Assembly (NCBI RefSeq): GCF_024584515.1
Contig: NZ_CP102173.1
Location: forward strand, 2,418,001-2,482,000
DNA length: 64,000 nucleotides
Source of the DNA: Aeromicrobium wangtongii
GTDB lineage: Bacteria > Actinomycetota > Actinomycetes > Propionibacteriales > Nocardioidaceae
Direction of reading: 5' to 3'
Position 1 is the first letter of the stretch. Each line of letters begins with the position of its first letter. This document shows positions 47,316 to 55,819 of the stretch, one piece after another. Both the position numbers and the translations under genes were made by a program. The notes under the pieces were generated by a model. The model was not told the DNA's origin and ran no database searches. It saw nothing but the letters and a program-made list of their open reading frames with translations.

Positions 47316-48521
47316 TCACGAGCCGCTCCGCACCAGCGATGCCCGCAGGGCGCGCTGGCGCACCGCCGGCAGCGCCTCCAGCAGGCGGTCGACATCGGCC
47401 TCGGTCGAGGTGTGCCCGAGGCTGAAGCGCAGCGACCCACGGGCGGCGGTGTCGTCGTAGCCCATCGCGAGCAGCACGTGGCTGGGCTGCGGCACGCCGG
47501 CGGCGCACGCCGATCCGGTCGAGCACTCGATGCCCTGCGCGTCCAGCAGCATCAGCATCGCGTCGCCCTCGCACCCGGGGAACGTCACGTGCGCGATGTT
47601 GGGCAGGCGGTGATCGGGTCCCGGCTCGGGATCGCCGTTGACGATCGCATCGGGCACGACCCGCACGACGCCCTCGACCAGGCGGCGGCGCAATGTCTCG
47701 ATGCGTTCCACGGTCTCGGCCTGACGGGCGATCGTGACGTCGACCGCCTTGGCGAACGCGGCGATCAGCGGGACGCTGACGGTGCCGGAGCGCAGGTCGC
47801 GCTCCTGCCCGCCGCCGTGCAGCAAGGGTGTCGCGTCGATCTCGCGGCGGATGATCAAGGCGCCCACGCCGACCGGTCCGCCCAGCTTGTGGGCGGTCAC
47901 CGTCATGGCGTCCAGGCCGCTCGCGGCGAAGTCCAGAGGCACGTAGCCAGCGGCCTGCACCGCGTCGCTGTGCACCGGGATGCCGTGCGCCCGGGCGATC
48001 TCCACGACGTCCGCGATCGGCTGGATCGTGCCCATCTCGTTGTTGGCCCACATCGTGGTGACCGCCGAGACGCTGGACGGCTCGCGCTCGACGGCGGCAC
48101 GCAGCGCGTCGACCAGGATGCGTCCCTGCTTGTCGACGGGGGTCATCTCGACCTCGGCGCCCTCGTGCTTGGCCAGCCAGGTGACGGGGTCGAGCAGTGC
48201 GTGGTGCTCGATCGAGCTGAAGACGATGCGGTGGCGTGCCGAGTCCTGCGCCAGCCGCGACCAGTACAGGCCCTTGATGGCCAGGTTGTTGGCCTCGGTG
48301 CCGCCGGAGCAGAACACGACCTCGCTGGGACGGGCGCCGAAGCGCTCCGCGATCAGCTCACGGGCCTCCTCGACCGTCCGGCGGGCAGCCCGGCCGGAGG
48401 CGTGCAGCGACGATGCGTTGCCGGTGATGGCCATCTGCTCGGCCATCGCCGCGATCGCCTCGGGGACCATCGGCGTGGTCGCCGCATGGTCGAGGTAGAC
48501 CGTTCCGTCCGAGTCGTTCAT
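47316..48521 (-). CDS. iscS: Cysteine desulfurase (IscS/NifS type)
   Basis: A 401-aa PLP enzyme that delivers sulfur from cysteine, here probably to MnmA. It has [14 protein letters not shown], the PLP lysine K212 in VTAHKLGGP, and the mobile loop Cys C339 in STGSACAAG, all intact. ATG 48521 is used; longer in-frame starts are not supported. First gene of the iscS-mnmA-metE-like-ligA string. Confidence 0.92.
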   Translation of the reverse strand: MNDSDGTVYLDHAATTPMVPEAIAAMAEQMAITGNASSLHASGRAARRTVEEARELIAERFGARPSEVVFCSGGTEANNLAIKGLYWSRLAQDSARHRIVFSSIEHHALLDPVTWLAKHEGAEVEMTPVDKQGRILVDALRAAVEREPSSVSAVTTMWANNEMGTIQPIADVVEIARAHGIPVHSDAVQAAGYVPLDFAASGLDAMTVTAHKLGGPVGVGALIIRREIDATPLLHGGGQERDLRSGTVSVPLIAAFAKAVDVTIARQAETVERIETLRRRLVEGVVRVVPDAIVNGDPEPGPDHRLPNIAHVTFPGCEGDAMLMLLDAQGIECSTGSACAAGVPQPSHVLLAMGYDDTAARGSLRFSLGHTSTEADVDRLLEALPAVRQRALRASLVRSGS

Positions 48522-48578
48522 CGCCCCCCAGCGTATCCCGCGTCCGTACACGCGTGCGCGCCCGTCGGGCAGCGAACG

Positions 48579-48809
48579 TCAGGACGAAGCCGCGACGGGC
48601 AGCAGGGAGATCAGCACGAACAGCAGGACGAAGGTGACCAGCACTCCGCCGAAGACGGTCAGCCAGGGATGCCGGTACGTCCACGGCAGGAGTCCGGGGG
48701 CGCGGCGCTGCCACGCACGGGCGTCCATGAACCCCGTCGCGGTGTCGACACCGATGATCGAGACCAGCTCGTCGAGGACAGCAGGACTCCACGAGCCGCT
48801 GTCGAGCAT
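48579..48809 (-). CDS. Small membrane protein, possibly a frameshifted longer gene
   Basis: 76 aa from ATG 48809: LDELVSIIGVDTATGFMDAR, then one C-terminal helix (LTVFGGVLVTFVLLFVLISLL). In another frame, GTG 48916 lies 12 bases after the upstream stop and reads VRELRSDRAVLRQVLACALG, a credible signal-anchor N-terminus. A single missing base between 48810 and 48850 would fuse the two into a protein of about 112 aa with helices at both ends. Confidence 0.5.
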   Translation of the reverse strand: MLDSGSWSPAVLDELVSIIGVDTATGFMDARAWQRRAPGLLPWTYRHPWLTVFGGVLVTFVLLFVLISLLPVAASS

Positions 48810-48927
48810 GATGCGGCGCCGCCCGCCGCGGCGGTGCCGATGCCCAGCGCACACGCCAGGACCTGTCGCAGGACCGCGCGGTCCGACCGGAGCTCCCGCA
48901 CCGCGGGCCCGATCACCCGTCGGCGGT

Positions 48928-49956
48928 TCAGGAGGCGCCCTTGACGAGGGCCTGAGACTCGCGCACCGGGACATTGGTGGTCGAGTCCATCACCACGCCG
49001 TCCAGCTGCTGCTCACCGGCCGGCACTCCCGGACCGGTGCCACGCCAGGACGCTGTCCATGCGACGGTCGCCCGCACCGGAAATCCGCCCTCGTACGCCG
49101 TCGAGGCACGCTGGAAGGTCAGCGTGCAGGCCGAGCTCTGTGGCGTCCCGCTCGCATAGACGGTCCGGGCCTGGGCGATCGAGCACGACGCGGCACCCGC
49201 CGGTGAGGCGATCTGCAGCTTGCTGGCCTTGGCCGTCACCGTCACCGTCATCTGCTGCCCGCCGGCATCGGCAGTAGCGGTCACCCTTCGCTCGCCGCCC
49301 GCATCGCCCACGGCCGGCTCCGGGTTGGTGACCCAGAACCACGTCGGGAGATTGACCAGGGTGCCGCCACCGAGCGAGTCAGCCTTGGGATTCCAGTTGA
49401 GCTCCGGCCCTTCGAGGTCGATGTTCTCCATCGCGACGTCGGCCATCTCCTCGGGATCCGGAATGGGCTCAGGCGGGTTTCCGGGCTCGAACGGGCGCAG
49501 GAGGAGACCGATGAACAGTCCGCGGTAGGGACCGGAGAAGTCGTTGCACCCCGCGGCCTCGAGCTGTGCGGGACTCGCCGTCGGGCTGGTCTTGCGCTGG
49601 TACCACTCGAAGGTCTTGCCGGCCTCCTCGTCCTTCTTCAGCTGGTCGAGGGCCTTCTGATCGAGGTTGATGCCGAACATGACCTGGAAGATCAGAGCGA
49701 TGCTCTCGATGCTGTCGCCGCTGACGTCGCTCTTCTCCCACCAGCAGATGGCGGGTGCACTCACGGTGGTCGTGCCGCTGCGACCGCCCTTGACGTGGCC
49801 GCTGACGCGGATCTCCGCCCTGGCCTCGAGGTTGCCCGGCCCGGCCGTGCCTCCGGGACCAGCCTTGTCGGCCGAGACGGGCGACGACAGGGCCGCGGCG
49901 CCGAGCGCCCCGACGGACACGGCCGTGGCCATGCGGATGAGCAGACGAGTCTTCAT
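48928..49956 (-). CDS. Secreted protein, unknown function
   Basis: A 342-aa exported protein. A Sec signal peptide (MKTRLLIRMATAVSVGALGA, cleavage near VSADKA) is followed by a region with two Cys (ICWW and AGCNDFSG) and a C-terminal beta-rich half (VNLPTWFWVTNPEP, ATVAWTASWRGTG) that resembles extracellular binding domains of streptomycete secreted proteins. GGGGGAAGAAC precedes ATG 49956. No enzyme motif is seen. Confidence 0.7.
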   Translation of the reverse strand: MKTRLLIRMATAVSVGALGAAALSSPVSADKAGPGGTAGPGNLEARAEIRVSGHVKGGRSGTTTVSAPAICWWEKSDVSGDSIESIALIFQVMFGINLDQKALDQLKKDEEAGKTFEWYQRKTSPTASPAQLEAAGCNDFSGPYRGLFIGLLLRPFEPGNPPEPIPDPEEMADVAMENIDLEGPELNWNPKADSLGGGTLVNLPTWFWVTNPEPAVGDAGGERRVTATADAGGQQMTVTVTAKASKLQIASPAGAASCSIAQARTVYASGTPQSSACTLTFQRASTAYEGGFPVRATVAWTASWRGTGPGVPAGEQQLDGVVMDSTTNVPVRESQALVKGAS

Positions 49957-50057
49957 GTTCTTCCCCCGGAGCATGTGCGATCTCCCCTGAAATCGCAGCT
50001 GCTCCGATGATGCCAGCCCCTGACCGCCCTGTCGATCCGTGGTGGCGTGAAGACTCC

Positions 50058-50678
50058 TCAGCTGCGGCAGTCCTGTTGGCGACGCTCCGTCGTCAGACCG
50101 GTCACGAGCCACCGTCCGTCCTTGCGGGTCAGTTGGGCGATGATCGAGTAGAACGGCGTGACCTCCTCGACGGGCTTGCCCGCGGCATCGACCTCGAACG
50201 TGAAGTTCTCCGAGCAGTCCCGGATCACGGCCGCGTCGCCCTTGACCCCGACTGCCAGCACGTGGTCACGCGTCCAACCGACGCTGCGATGGTTCTTGGT
50301 CTTGAGCTGGTTGAGGTAGTCGAGCACATCGGTCAGGGGCTTGCCCCGGGCCTGGTCGAGGCCCGGCGCAGGCTCGAGCTTGTCGTACGTCGCGGAGACC
50401 GCCTGCCAGTACGTCATCCACGCGTCGACGGCAGCCTTCTCGTCTGCTGTCTTGGCCACGCTGCTGCCGAGCACTGCCACGGCGACCTTGGCCGCCTCCG
50501 GAGTGGTGGTGGGCAGGGGGGCGTCGGTGGTCGCCGAAGGAGTCGGCGAAGGAGTCGCCGAGGCGGACGGACTGGCGGACTTCACGGGCTTGATCGCCTC
50601 GGACTCGTCGCTTCCCCCGCAGGCCGACAGAGCCAGGACCGGGACGATGACCAGTGTGGACAGGACTCGACGGCGCAC
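50058..50678 (-). CDS. Putative lipoprotein with Ser/Thr/Pro-rich linker
   Basis: A 206-aa protein. The signal ends LALSAC with the lipidated Cys near residue 20, then a Thr/Ser/Pro linker (about 35-60), then an alpha+beta domain (WMTYWQAVSATYDKLEPAPG ... WLVTGLTTERRQ) resembling small NTF2-like extracellular domains. GTG 50678 is preceded by GGGGG. The Shine-Dalgarno matches that of the secreted protein downstream on the same strand, so they may be co-regulated. Confidence 0.65.
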   Translation of the reverse strand: MRRRVLSTLVIVPVLALSACGGSDESEAIKPVKSASPSASATPSPTPSATTDAPLPTTTPEAAKVAVAVLGSSVAKTADEKAAVDAWMTYWQAVSATYDKLEPAPGLDQARGKPLTDVLDYLNQLKTKNHRSVGWTRDHVLAVGVKGDAAVIRDCSENFTFEVDAAGKPVEEVTPFYSIIAQLTRKDGRWLVTGLTTERRQQDCRS

Positions 50679-50790
50679 ATTTCCCCCTGAGATGACGACC
50701 AACTGTCGCGATCACCCTAATACAGGACAGCGCGCCTGCGGGCTCATCGTCGTCTGAGCGCGGCACGGCCCCCGTGGCTAAACTCGGTGG

Positions 50791-51699
50791 ATGAGCGCAC
50801 CCTCGGAGCGCACGACCATGCTCGTCACCGGCGCGGCCGGACCGGCGGGGCGCGCACTCGGCGTCCAGGCGCTGGCGCAGGCCGACAGGGGTGGGGGTCC
50901 GCGCCTGGTGGGCGTCGACCTCGCGCCGACCGACGTCCCCGGGTACGACGCGGTCCTGCCGGCGGTGGGCGCGCTCGACCCGGCGTACGACCAGGACATG
51001 CGCGACCTGGTGGCGCGGCTGCGTCCCGACCTCGTCGTCCCCACCGTCGCCGAGGAGCTGCCCCGGCTCGCCGTCCTCGGCCTGGCGACGGGGATGGGCG
51101 CGGGGCTGGTGCTCTCGGCGCCGGGCCCGGTCGCCGTCGCCGCCGACAAGCTGCTCACCATGTGGGCGCTGGCCGAGCGCGGCGTCGCGGTGCCGCCGCA
51201 CGCCACCGTGGCGGAGGTGGGCTCGGCGGCCGACGCCGTGTCCTGGGGCGGCGGCCTCGTCGTGGTGAAGCCGCGGGTGAGCCGCGGTGGTCGCGGCGTG
51301 CACGTCGTCGAGGACGGGGGCGACCCGGTGTGGGACTCGCTCGACGCGACGTGGCTGGTCCAGGGCTACGCGCCGGGCGTCGAGTACAGCCCCCAGGTCT
51401 ACCGCTCGCCGCACACCGGCAGGTGCCGGGTCGTGGTGCTGCGCAAGACCGAGCTCAAGCAGGGCCGGGTGGGCAACGCGGCGGCGGTCGAGCGCCTGCC
51501 CGACGACGCCGAGCCCGACGTGGCCGCGCTGGCCGTCCGCACGGTGGAGGCGCTGGACCTGGTGGGTCCGGTCGACATGGACGTGCGGAGGGCGGGCGAC
51601 GGGACCCCCGTGGTGCTCGAGGTCAACAGCAGGTTCGGCGCGCTGTCCGCCCACGCCCCAGAGGTCCTCGAGGACGTGCTCGTCGAGTGGTCGGGCTGA
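50791..51699 (+). CDS. ATP-grasp protein of the exopolysaccharide-like module
   Basis: A 302-aa protein: LVTGAAGPAGRALGVQALAQ N-terminal Rossmann-type domain, then LVVVKPRVSRGGRGVHVVED and PVVLEVNSRFGALSAHAPEV, the ATP-grasp core of carbamoyl phosphate synthase/PylC-like ligases. It would add an amino compound to a sugar or cell-wall carboxylate, or may be unrelated. TAAACT lies six bases before the ATG (leaderless). Confidence 0.7.
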   Translation: MSAPSERTTMLVTGAAGPAGRALGVQALAQADRGGGPRLVGVDLAPTDVPGYDAVLPAVGALDPAYDQDMRDLVARLRPDLVVPTVAEELPRLAVLGLATGMGAGLVLSAPGPVAVAADKLLTMWALAERGVAVPPHATVAEVGSAADAVSWGGGLVVVKPRVSRGGRGVHVVEDGGDPVWDSLDATWLVQGYAPGVEYSPQVYRSPHTGRCRVVVLRKTELKQGRVGNAAAVERLPDDAEPDVAALAVRTVEALDLVGPVDMDVRRAGDGTPVVLEVNSRFGALSAHAPEVLEDVLVEWSG

Positions 51700-51702
51700 T
51701 CC

Positions 51703-52980
51703 GTGATCGCCTTCGTGGCGGCGCTGGTCCTCGTGCTGCTCGTGCCGCTCGCCGCCGCCGGGATCGTGCGTCTCGGGATGGTGCCGTTCGCCCTCGTCTT
51801 CGAGGTCCGCGCCCGGCGCAGCGGCCTCGGGCCGGGCGGCTACGGCCCGATGTTCACCGAGGCGCCGCGACTGACCGTGGTGGTGCCGGCCTTCGAGGAG
51901 GCGCGCGTCATCGACCAGTGCGTACGCTCCATCGCCCGCAGCGACTATCCCCACCTGGAGATCGTGTGCGTCGACGACGGCTCCACCGACGACACCTTCG
52001 CGCGAATGCAGCAGCTGGCCGCCGACCACCCGGGCGTCGTGCGGGCGCTGCGGCAGGCCAACGCAGGCAAGGGCGCAGCCCTCAACACCGGGATCGCTGC
52101 GGCCGCCGGTGAGGTCCTCGTGCTCGTCGACGCCGACGGTGTCTTCCGCCCCGACACCCTGACGATGCTGCTGCAGGGCTTCCGCAACCCGCGCATCGGC
52201 GCGGTGTGCGGCAACGACAGGCCGGTGAACCTCGACCGGACGCTCACCCGCCTCCTCTCCGTCATCAGTCACGTCGGCACCGGGCTGATGCGTCGCGGTC
52301 TCGACGTGCTCGGTTGCCTGCCGGTCGTGTCCGGCAACATCGGCGCCTATCGTCGCGACGTGCTCGACCGGGTGGGGCCGCTGCGCACGGACACGCTGGG
52401 CGAGGACCTGGAGCTGACCTGGCGGGTCCACCGGGCGGGCTTCCAGGTGGCGTTCGCGCCGCAGGCCGTGGTGTACGCCGAGTCGCCCTCCACCCTGCGA
52501 GGGCTGTGGCGGCAGCGGGTGCGGTGGGCGCGGGGACTGCTGCAGACCATCGAGATGCACTGGCCGATGGTGGGCAACCCCCGGTACGGCACCTTCGGCG
52601 TCTACCTGCTCTTCAACATCGTCACCCAGGTGATCGCGCCCTTCCTGCAGCTGTCGGCCGCGGTGGGCGTGGGCTGGCTCCTCGCCGTGGACGGCACCGA
52701 CTGGCTGCCACAGGCCTGGTGGGCGTGGGTGCTGCTGCTGGGGGTGCCGACGTCGCTGGCGCTGCTGGCGCTCGCGCTGGCGCTCGACCGGGCAGTCGAC
52801 GACCTGCGCCACCTCTGGACGGTCCCGCTGTGGCCGCTCTACTCGACCCTGATGACCTTCGTCGTGCTGGACGCCGTACGGCTCGAGCTCGGGAACGCGG
52901 AGAACCGATGGAACAAACTGGAACGGACCGGAACGGTCTCGGTGCGGGGACTGAGCGACAACGATGGCCGTGGCTCCTGA
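51703..52980 (+). CDS. Processive family 2 glycosyltransferase, PgaC-like
   Basis: A 425-aa membrane glycosyltransferase. An N-terminal membrane anchor is followed by VDDGSTDDTFARM, VDADGVF (DxD), GEDLELTWRVHRAGF (general base) and RQRVRWARGLLQ, the QxxRW-type motif of processive synthases such as PgaC, HasA and cellulose synthase; C-terminal helices follow (PWWAWVLLLGVPTSLALLAL region). It would polymerise a sugar nucleotide at the inner face of the membrane. The GTG is three bases after the previous stop. Confidence 0.85.
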   Translation: MIAFVAALVLVLLVPLAAAGIVRLGMVPFALVFEVRARRSGLGPGGYGPMFTEAPRLTVVVPAFEEARVIDQCVRSIARSDYPHLEIVCVDDGSTDDTFARMQQLAADHPGVVRALRQANAGKGAALNTGIAAAAGEVLVLVDADGVFRPDTLTMLLQGFRNPRIGAVCGNDRPVNLDRTLTRLLSVISHVGTGLMRRGLDVLGCLPVVSGNIGAYRRDVLDRVGPLRTDTLGEDLELTWRVHRAGFQVAFAPQAVVYAESPSTLRGLWRQRVRWARGLLQTIEMHWPMVGNPRYGTFGVYLLFNIVTQVIAPFLQLSAAVGVGWLLAVDGTDWLPQAWWAWVLLLGVPTSLALLALALALDRAVDDLRHLWTVPLWPLYSTLMTFVVLDAVRLELGNAENRWNKLERTGTVSVRGLSDNDGRGS

Positions 52981-54155
52981 TCGTCGTGGGCATCGTGACC
53001 ACCTCCGTGGTCGCCGCCCTGGCGATCTCGCAGCCGTGGGAGACGACCAGCCCCACCGCGTCGGGCAAGGACACCACGTCGGTGCCCCCGATGCGCCCCT
53101 CCCTGGTCCCCGACAAGACCCGGTCGGTGAGCGTCGACTTCGCGACCGTCGTCGACCCGGACACCAACTGGTCGCAGGTCGCCGGCCGGCTCGACGAGGC
53201 GGGCGCCAACGCGGTCGAGCTCAACGCCGGGCGGATCGAGTTCACCGCCTTCGACTGGAAGGCCCATCCCGCGGCGGCCGCCGAGCCCGGCACCGACCAC
53301 CTGGCCCGGGCGGCCCGGGACCTCCACCGGGCGGCGGACGGGTCGAACCGCCAGGTCGGCCTGATCGTCGACGCCATGGCACCGAACTGGCTGGCGGACC
53401 ACCCGCGCGCCGCCGGGGTCTCCATCGACGGACGCCGGGCGGTCTACCAGGCCTCGGCCAGCCAGCTCGTCCACGGCGAGGTCGGCCGACGCCTGGTCGA
53501 CTTCGTCGGCGCGCTCTGCGAGCGCTACGACCCCGCCCAGATCTCGATCACCGAGCTGTTCCTCAACGGCTACACCTTCGGCAGCGACGACCGGCGACTC
53601 TTCAAGCAGATGACCGGCCGCAGCGACTGGCCGCGCACCAGCGACGGGTCGATCAACGAGGAGGCGTCCAGCATCAAGGCGTGGCGCGCGGCGGTGATCG
53701 CCGACCTGCTCGGGCGGATGCGGAAGCGGATGGACGCCACCCGGGACGGTGCGGGGTCGCGGGTCGGCCTCGCGATGGACGTACGGATCAACTGGAAGCA
53801 CCCGGCCCGCGGCGACCTGATCAGCGGCCACGACTACGCCGTCCTGCTCGGCCAGTTCGAGCGCCTGATCCTGTGGGCCTACCTCTACCGCACCCACCGC
53901 TCGAAGGACCTCGAGCAAGTGCTCGACCGGCTGGAGCAGACCGGGCTCGACATGTCGCGGCTGACCGTGTCGGTCGGGGTCTGGGATCGACCGCCCGGTC
54001 CGCGGGTCCGACCGATCAGCACGTCGCGGTTCGTCGCCGCGCTGCGGGCCGCGGAGACCCACGGGATCACCTCGGTCAACGTGACGCCGTTGTCGCTGAT
54101 GTCCGATCCCTACTGGAAGGCGCTCGCCTCGGTGTGGAACCCCGACGGCACCTAG
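52908..54155 (+). CDS. Membrane-anchored glycoside hydrolase-like protein
   Basis: A 415-aa protein. One N-terminal helix (WPWLLIVVGIVTTSVVAALA, 20-39) is followed by a Thr-rich stretch and an extracytoplasmic domain that looks like a TIM-barrel hydrolase: AVELNAGRIEFTAFDWKAHP, QVGLIVDAMAPNWLADHP, ISITELFLNGYTFGSDDR and MDVRINWKHPARG. It resembles the PgaB C-terminal glycosidase/GHL type, a comparison from motif style only. It overlaps the 3' end of the glycosyltransferase gene by 73 bp in another frame, so the start is uncertain. Confidence 0.6.
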   Translation: MEQTGTDRNGLGAGTERQRWPWLLIVVGIVTTSVVAALAISQPWETTSPTASGKDTTSVPPMRPSLVPDKTRSVSVDFATVVDPDTNWSQVAGRLDEAGANAVELNAGRIEFTAFDWKAHPAAAAEPGTDHLARAARDLHRAADGSNRQVGLIVDAMAPNWLADHPRAAGVSIDGRRAVYQASASQLVHGEVGRRLVDFVGALCERYDPAQISITELFLNGYTFGSDDRRLFKQMTGRSDWPRTSDGSINEEASSIKAWRAAVIADLLGRMRKRMDATRDGAGSRVGLAMDVRINWKHPARGDLISGHDYAVLLGQFERLILWAYLYRTHRSKDLEQVLDRLEQTGLDMSRLTVSVGVWDRPPGPRVRPISTSRFVAALRAAETHGITSVNVTPLSLMSDPYWKALASVWNPDGT

Positions 54156-55819
54156 CCCTCGTGGTCGGCGCGGGCCGCGGCGTCGGGCAGCCGGACGACG
54201 ACCTCCGTGCCGCGTCCGGGCTCGCTGTCGATCGTGAGCGTGCCGCGGTGCTCCGACACGAGCGCCTGGACGAGCGTGAGGCCGAGCCCGACGCCCGCGA
54301 TCCGGCGACGGCGGCTCTCGCGCGAGCGGTAGAAGGGCTCGGTGATGCGGCGCAGCTCGTCCGGTTCGATCCCGGCGCCGTCGTCGGCGACCCGGATCCG
54401 TGCGCCGCGTCCGCCGTCGGGCGCGGGCTCGGCCACCACCTCGACCCGGACCTGCCCGCCGGCGTGGCTGAACTTGACGGCGTTCGTGAGGAGGTTGTCG
54501 ACGACCTGGCCGAGCCGCTGCGGGTCCGAGACGAGCGGCACGCGGTCGTCGCCGGACAGCTCCAGCGCCACGTCGGCGGCGTCCGCGATCGGCCGGACGC
54601 TGGCGAGCGCCGCCCGCACGACCTCGACGGCGTCGACCTCCTCGTGGGCCATCCGCTCGCCGGCCGCCAGGCGGGCGCTGAGGAGCAGGTCGTCGACGAG
54701 GCCACGGAGGCGGCGGGCGTTGCGGGCCAGCACCTCGACGTACTCGCGCTGCTCCGTCGTGAGCGCAGCGGGCTCGAGCCGCAGCAGGTCGACGTAGCCG
54801 AGGATCGAGACCAGCGGCGTGCGCAGCTCGTGGGTGACCAGTCCGATGAACTGCTCCTGCCGCTCCTCCTCCTCCTCGCGCGCGGTCACGTCGGTCGCGA
54901 CGACGAGGTAGCCCTCCGGCGGGGCCGGGCCCGGCCCCGAGCCCGGCTCCGACGCAGGCTCCGAGGCGTTGCCCGGTCGGGGCGTCACGACGTACTCCAC
55001 GACACGCGCCGAACCGCCGATCGACCGTCGCCACTGCGAGACGTGCGAGCCGCCGTCGGCCGCCGCCCCGACGAGCCCGGCCAGCGATGCGCCGTCCTCG
55101 CCCATCAGCCGGGTCAGCTCGGTGCCCACCAGGCGGTCGGCGGGAGCCTCGAAGAGCCGCTCGGCACCGCTGCTCGCCGCCACCAGGCGGCCGGTCGCGT
55201 CGGTCGCTATGATCGCCTGCTCGGACGCGGCGGACATGATGCTGCGCATCAGGTCCTCGGCCGCCGCCAGGCTGCGCTCGTGCCGGCGGACGGTGGAGAT
55301 CATCGCGTGGCTGTGGACCATCAGGGCGCAGATCATCAGCGCGGTGACCACGCCGTGCAGCACGGGGTAGAACCGGTCTTCGGCGAGGAACACCGGGGCG
55401 AAGCAGGCGAGGGTGACGGTGAGGAGTCCCGCCAGGAGCGGGAGGAGGCCGGGGACCAGCGCGAGAGCGATGCCGGGGACGAAGAGCAGCACGGCGACCG
55501 AGCCGGTTCGGTCCCCGCTGCCGAGGTCGAGCAGGGACACCGCGAGGATCTGGCCGAGGGGGAGCAGCAGCATCCACTCGCGCGACCAGCGCGCCGGCCG
55601 CGCCAGGCTCGCCAGCGCCTGGACCGTGAGGCTCACCGCGACCGCGGCGACGACGAGCGGGGCGCGAGTGGGCAAGGGGATCTTGGAGACGATCAGGGCC
55701 ACCAGGACGACCAGCAGGGTGAACGGCAGGTGGCGCCACCCCGATGCGTCCGGCGTCGGCCACGCGTCGGCGACCCGGCGGGTCAGCTCGCGCACCCGCG
55801 TGCCGCCCACCGTGGGCAT
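54152..55819 (-). CDS. Membrane sensor histidine kinase
   Basis: A 555-aa kinase. Six hydrophobic segments lie between about 31 and 172, then a PAS-like domain (about 185-300), then HisKA with the phospho-His H330 in LVTHELRTPLVSIL, and the HATPase boxes QVVDNLLTNAVKF, DDGAGI and GVGLGLTLVQAL. The ATG shares a base with the stop of the response regulator gene (TGATG), so the two are coupled. The signal is unknown; it lies in the putative polysaccharide module. Confidence 0.88.
   Translation of the reverse strand: MPTVGGTRVRELTRRVADAWPTPDASGWRHLPFTLLVVLVALIVSKIPLPTRAPLVVAAVAVSLTVQALASLARPARWSREWMLLLPLGQILAVSLLDLGSGDRTGSVAVLLFVPGIALALVPGLLPLLAGLLTVTLACFAPVFLAEDRFYPVLHGVVTALMICALMVHSHAMISTVRRHERSLAAAEDLMRSIMSAASEQAIIATDATGRLVAASSGAERLFEAPADRLVGTELTRLMGEDGASLAGLVGAAADGGSHVSQWRRSIGGSARVVEYVVTPRPGNASEPASEPGSGPGPAPPEGYLVVATDVTAREEEEERQEQFIGLVTHELRTPLVSILGYVDLLRLEPAALTTEQREYVEVLARNARRLRGLVDDLLLSARLAAGERMAHEEVDAVEVVRAALASVRPIADAADVALELSGDDRVPLVSDPQRLGQVVDNLLTNAVKFSHAGGQVRVEVVAEPAPDGGRGARIRVADDGAGIEPDELRRITEPFYRSRESRRRRIAGVGLGLTLVQALVSEHRGTLTIDSEPGRGTEVVVRLPDAAARADHEG

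Noticed and set aside
52839..55763. 974-codon minus-strand frame over the glycosidase-like and kinase genes
   Set aside because: Arg/Gly/Pro-rich shadow. The kinase is read in another frame with all HisKA/HATPase motifs, and the glycosidase-like gene lies on the plus strand.
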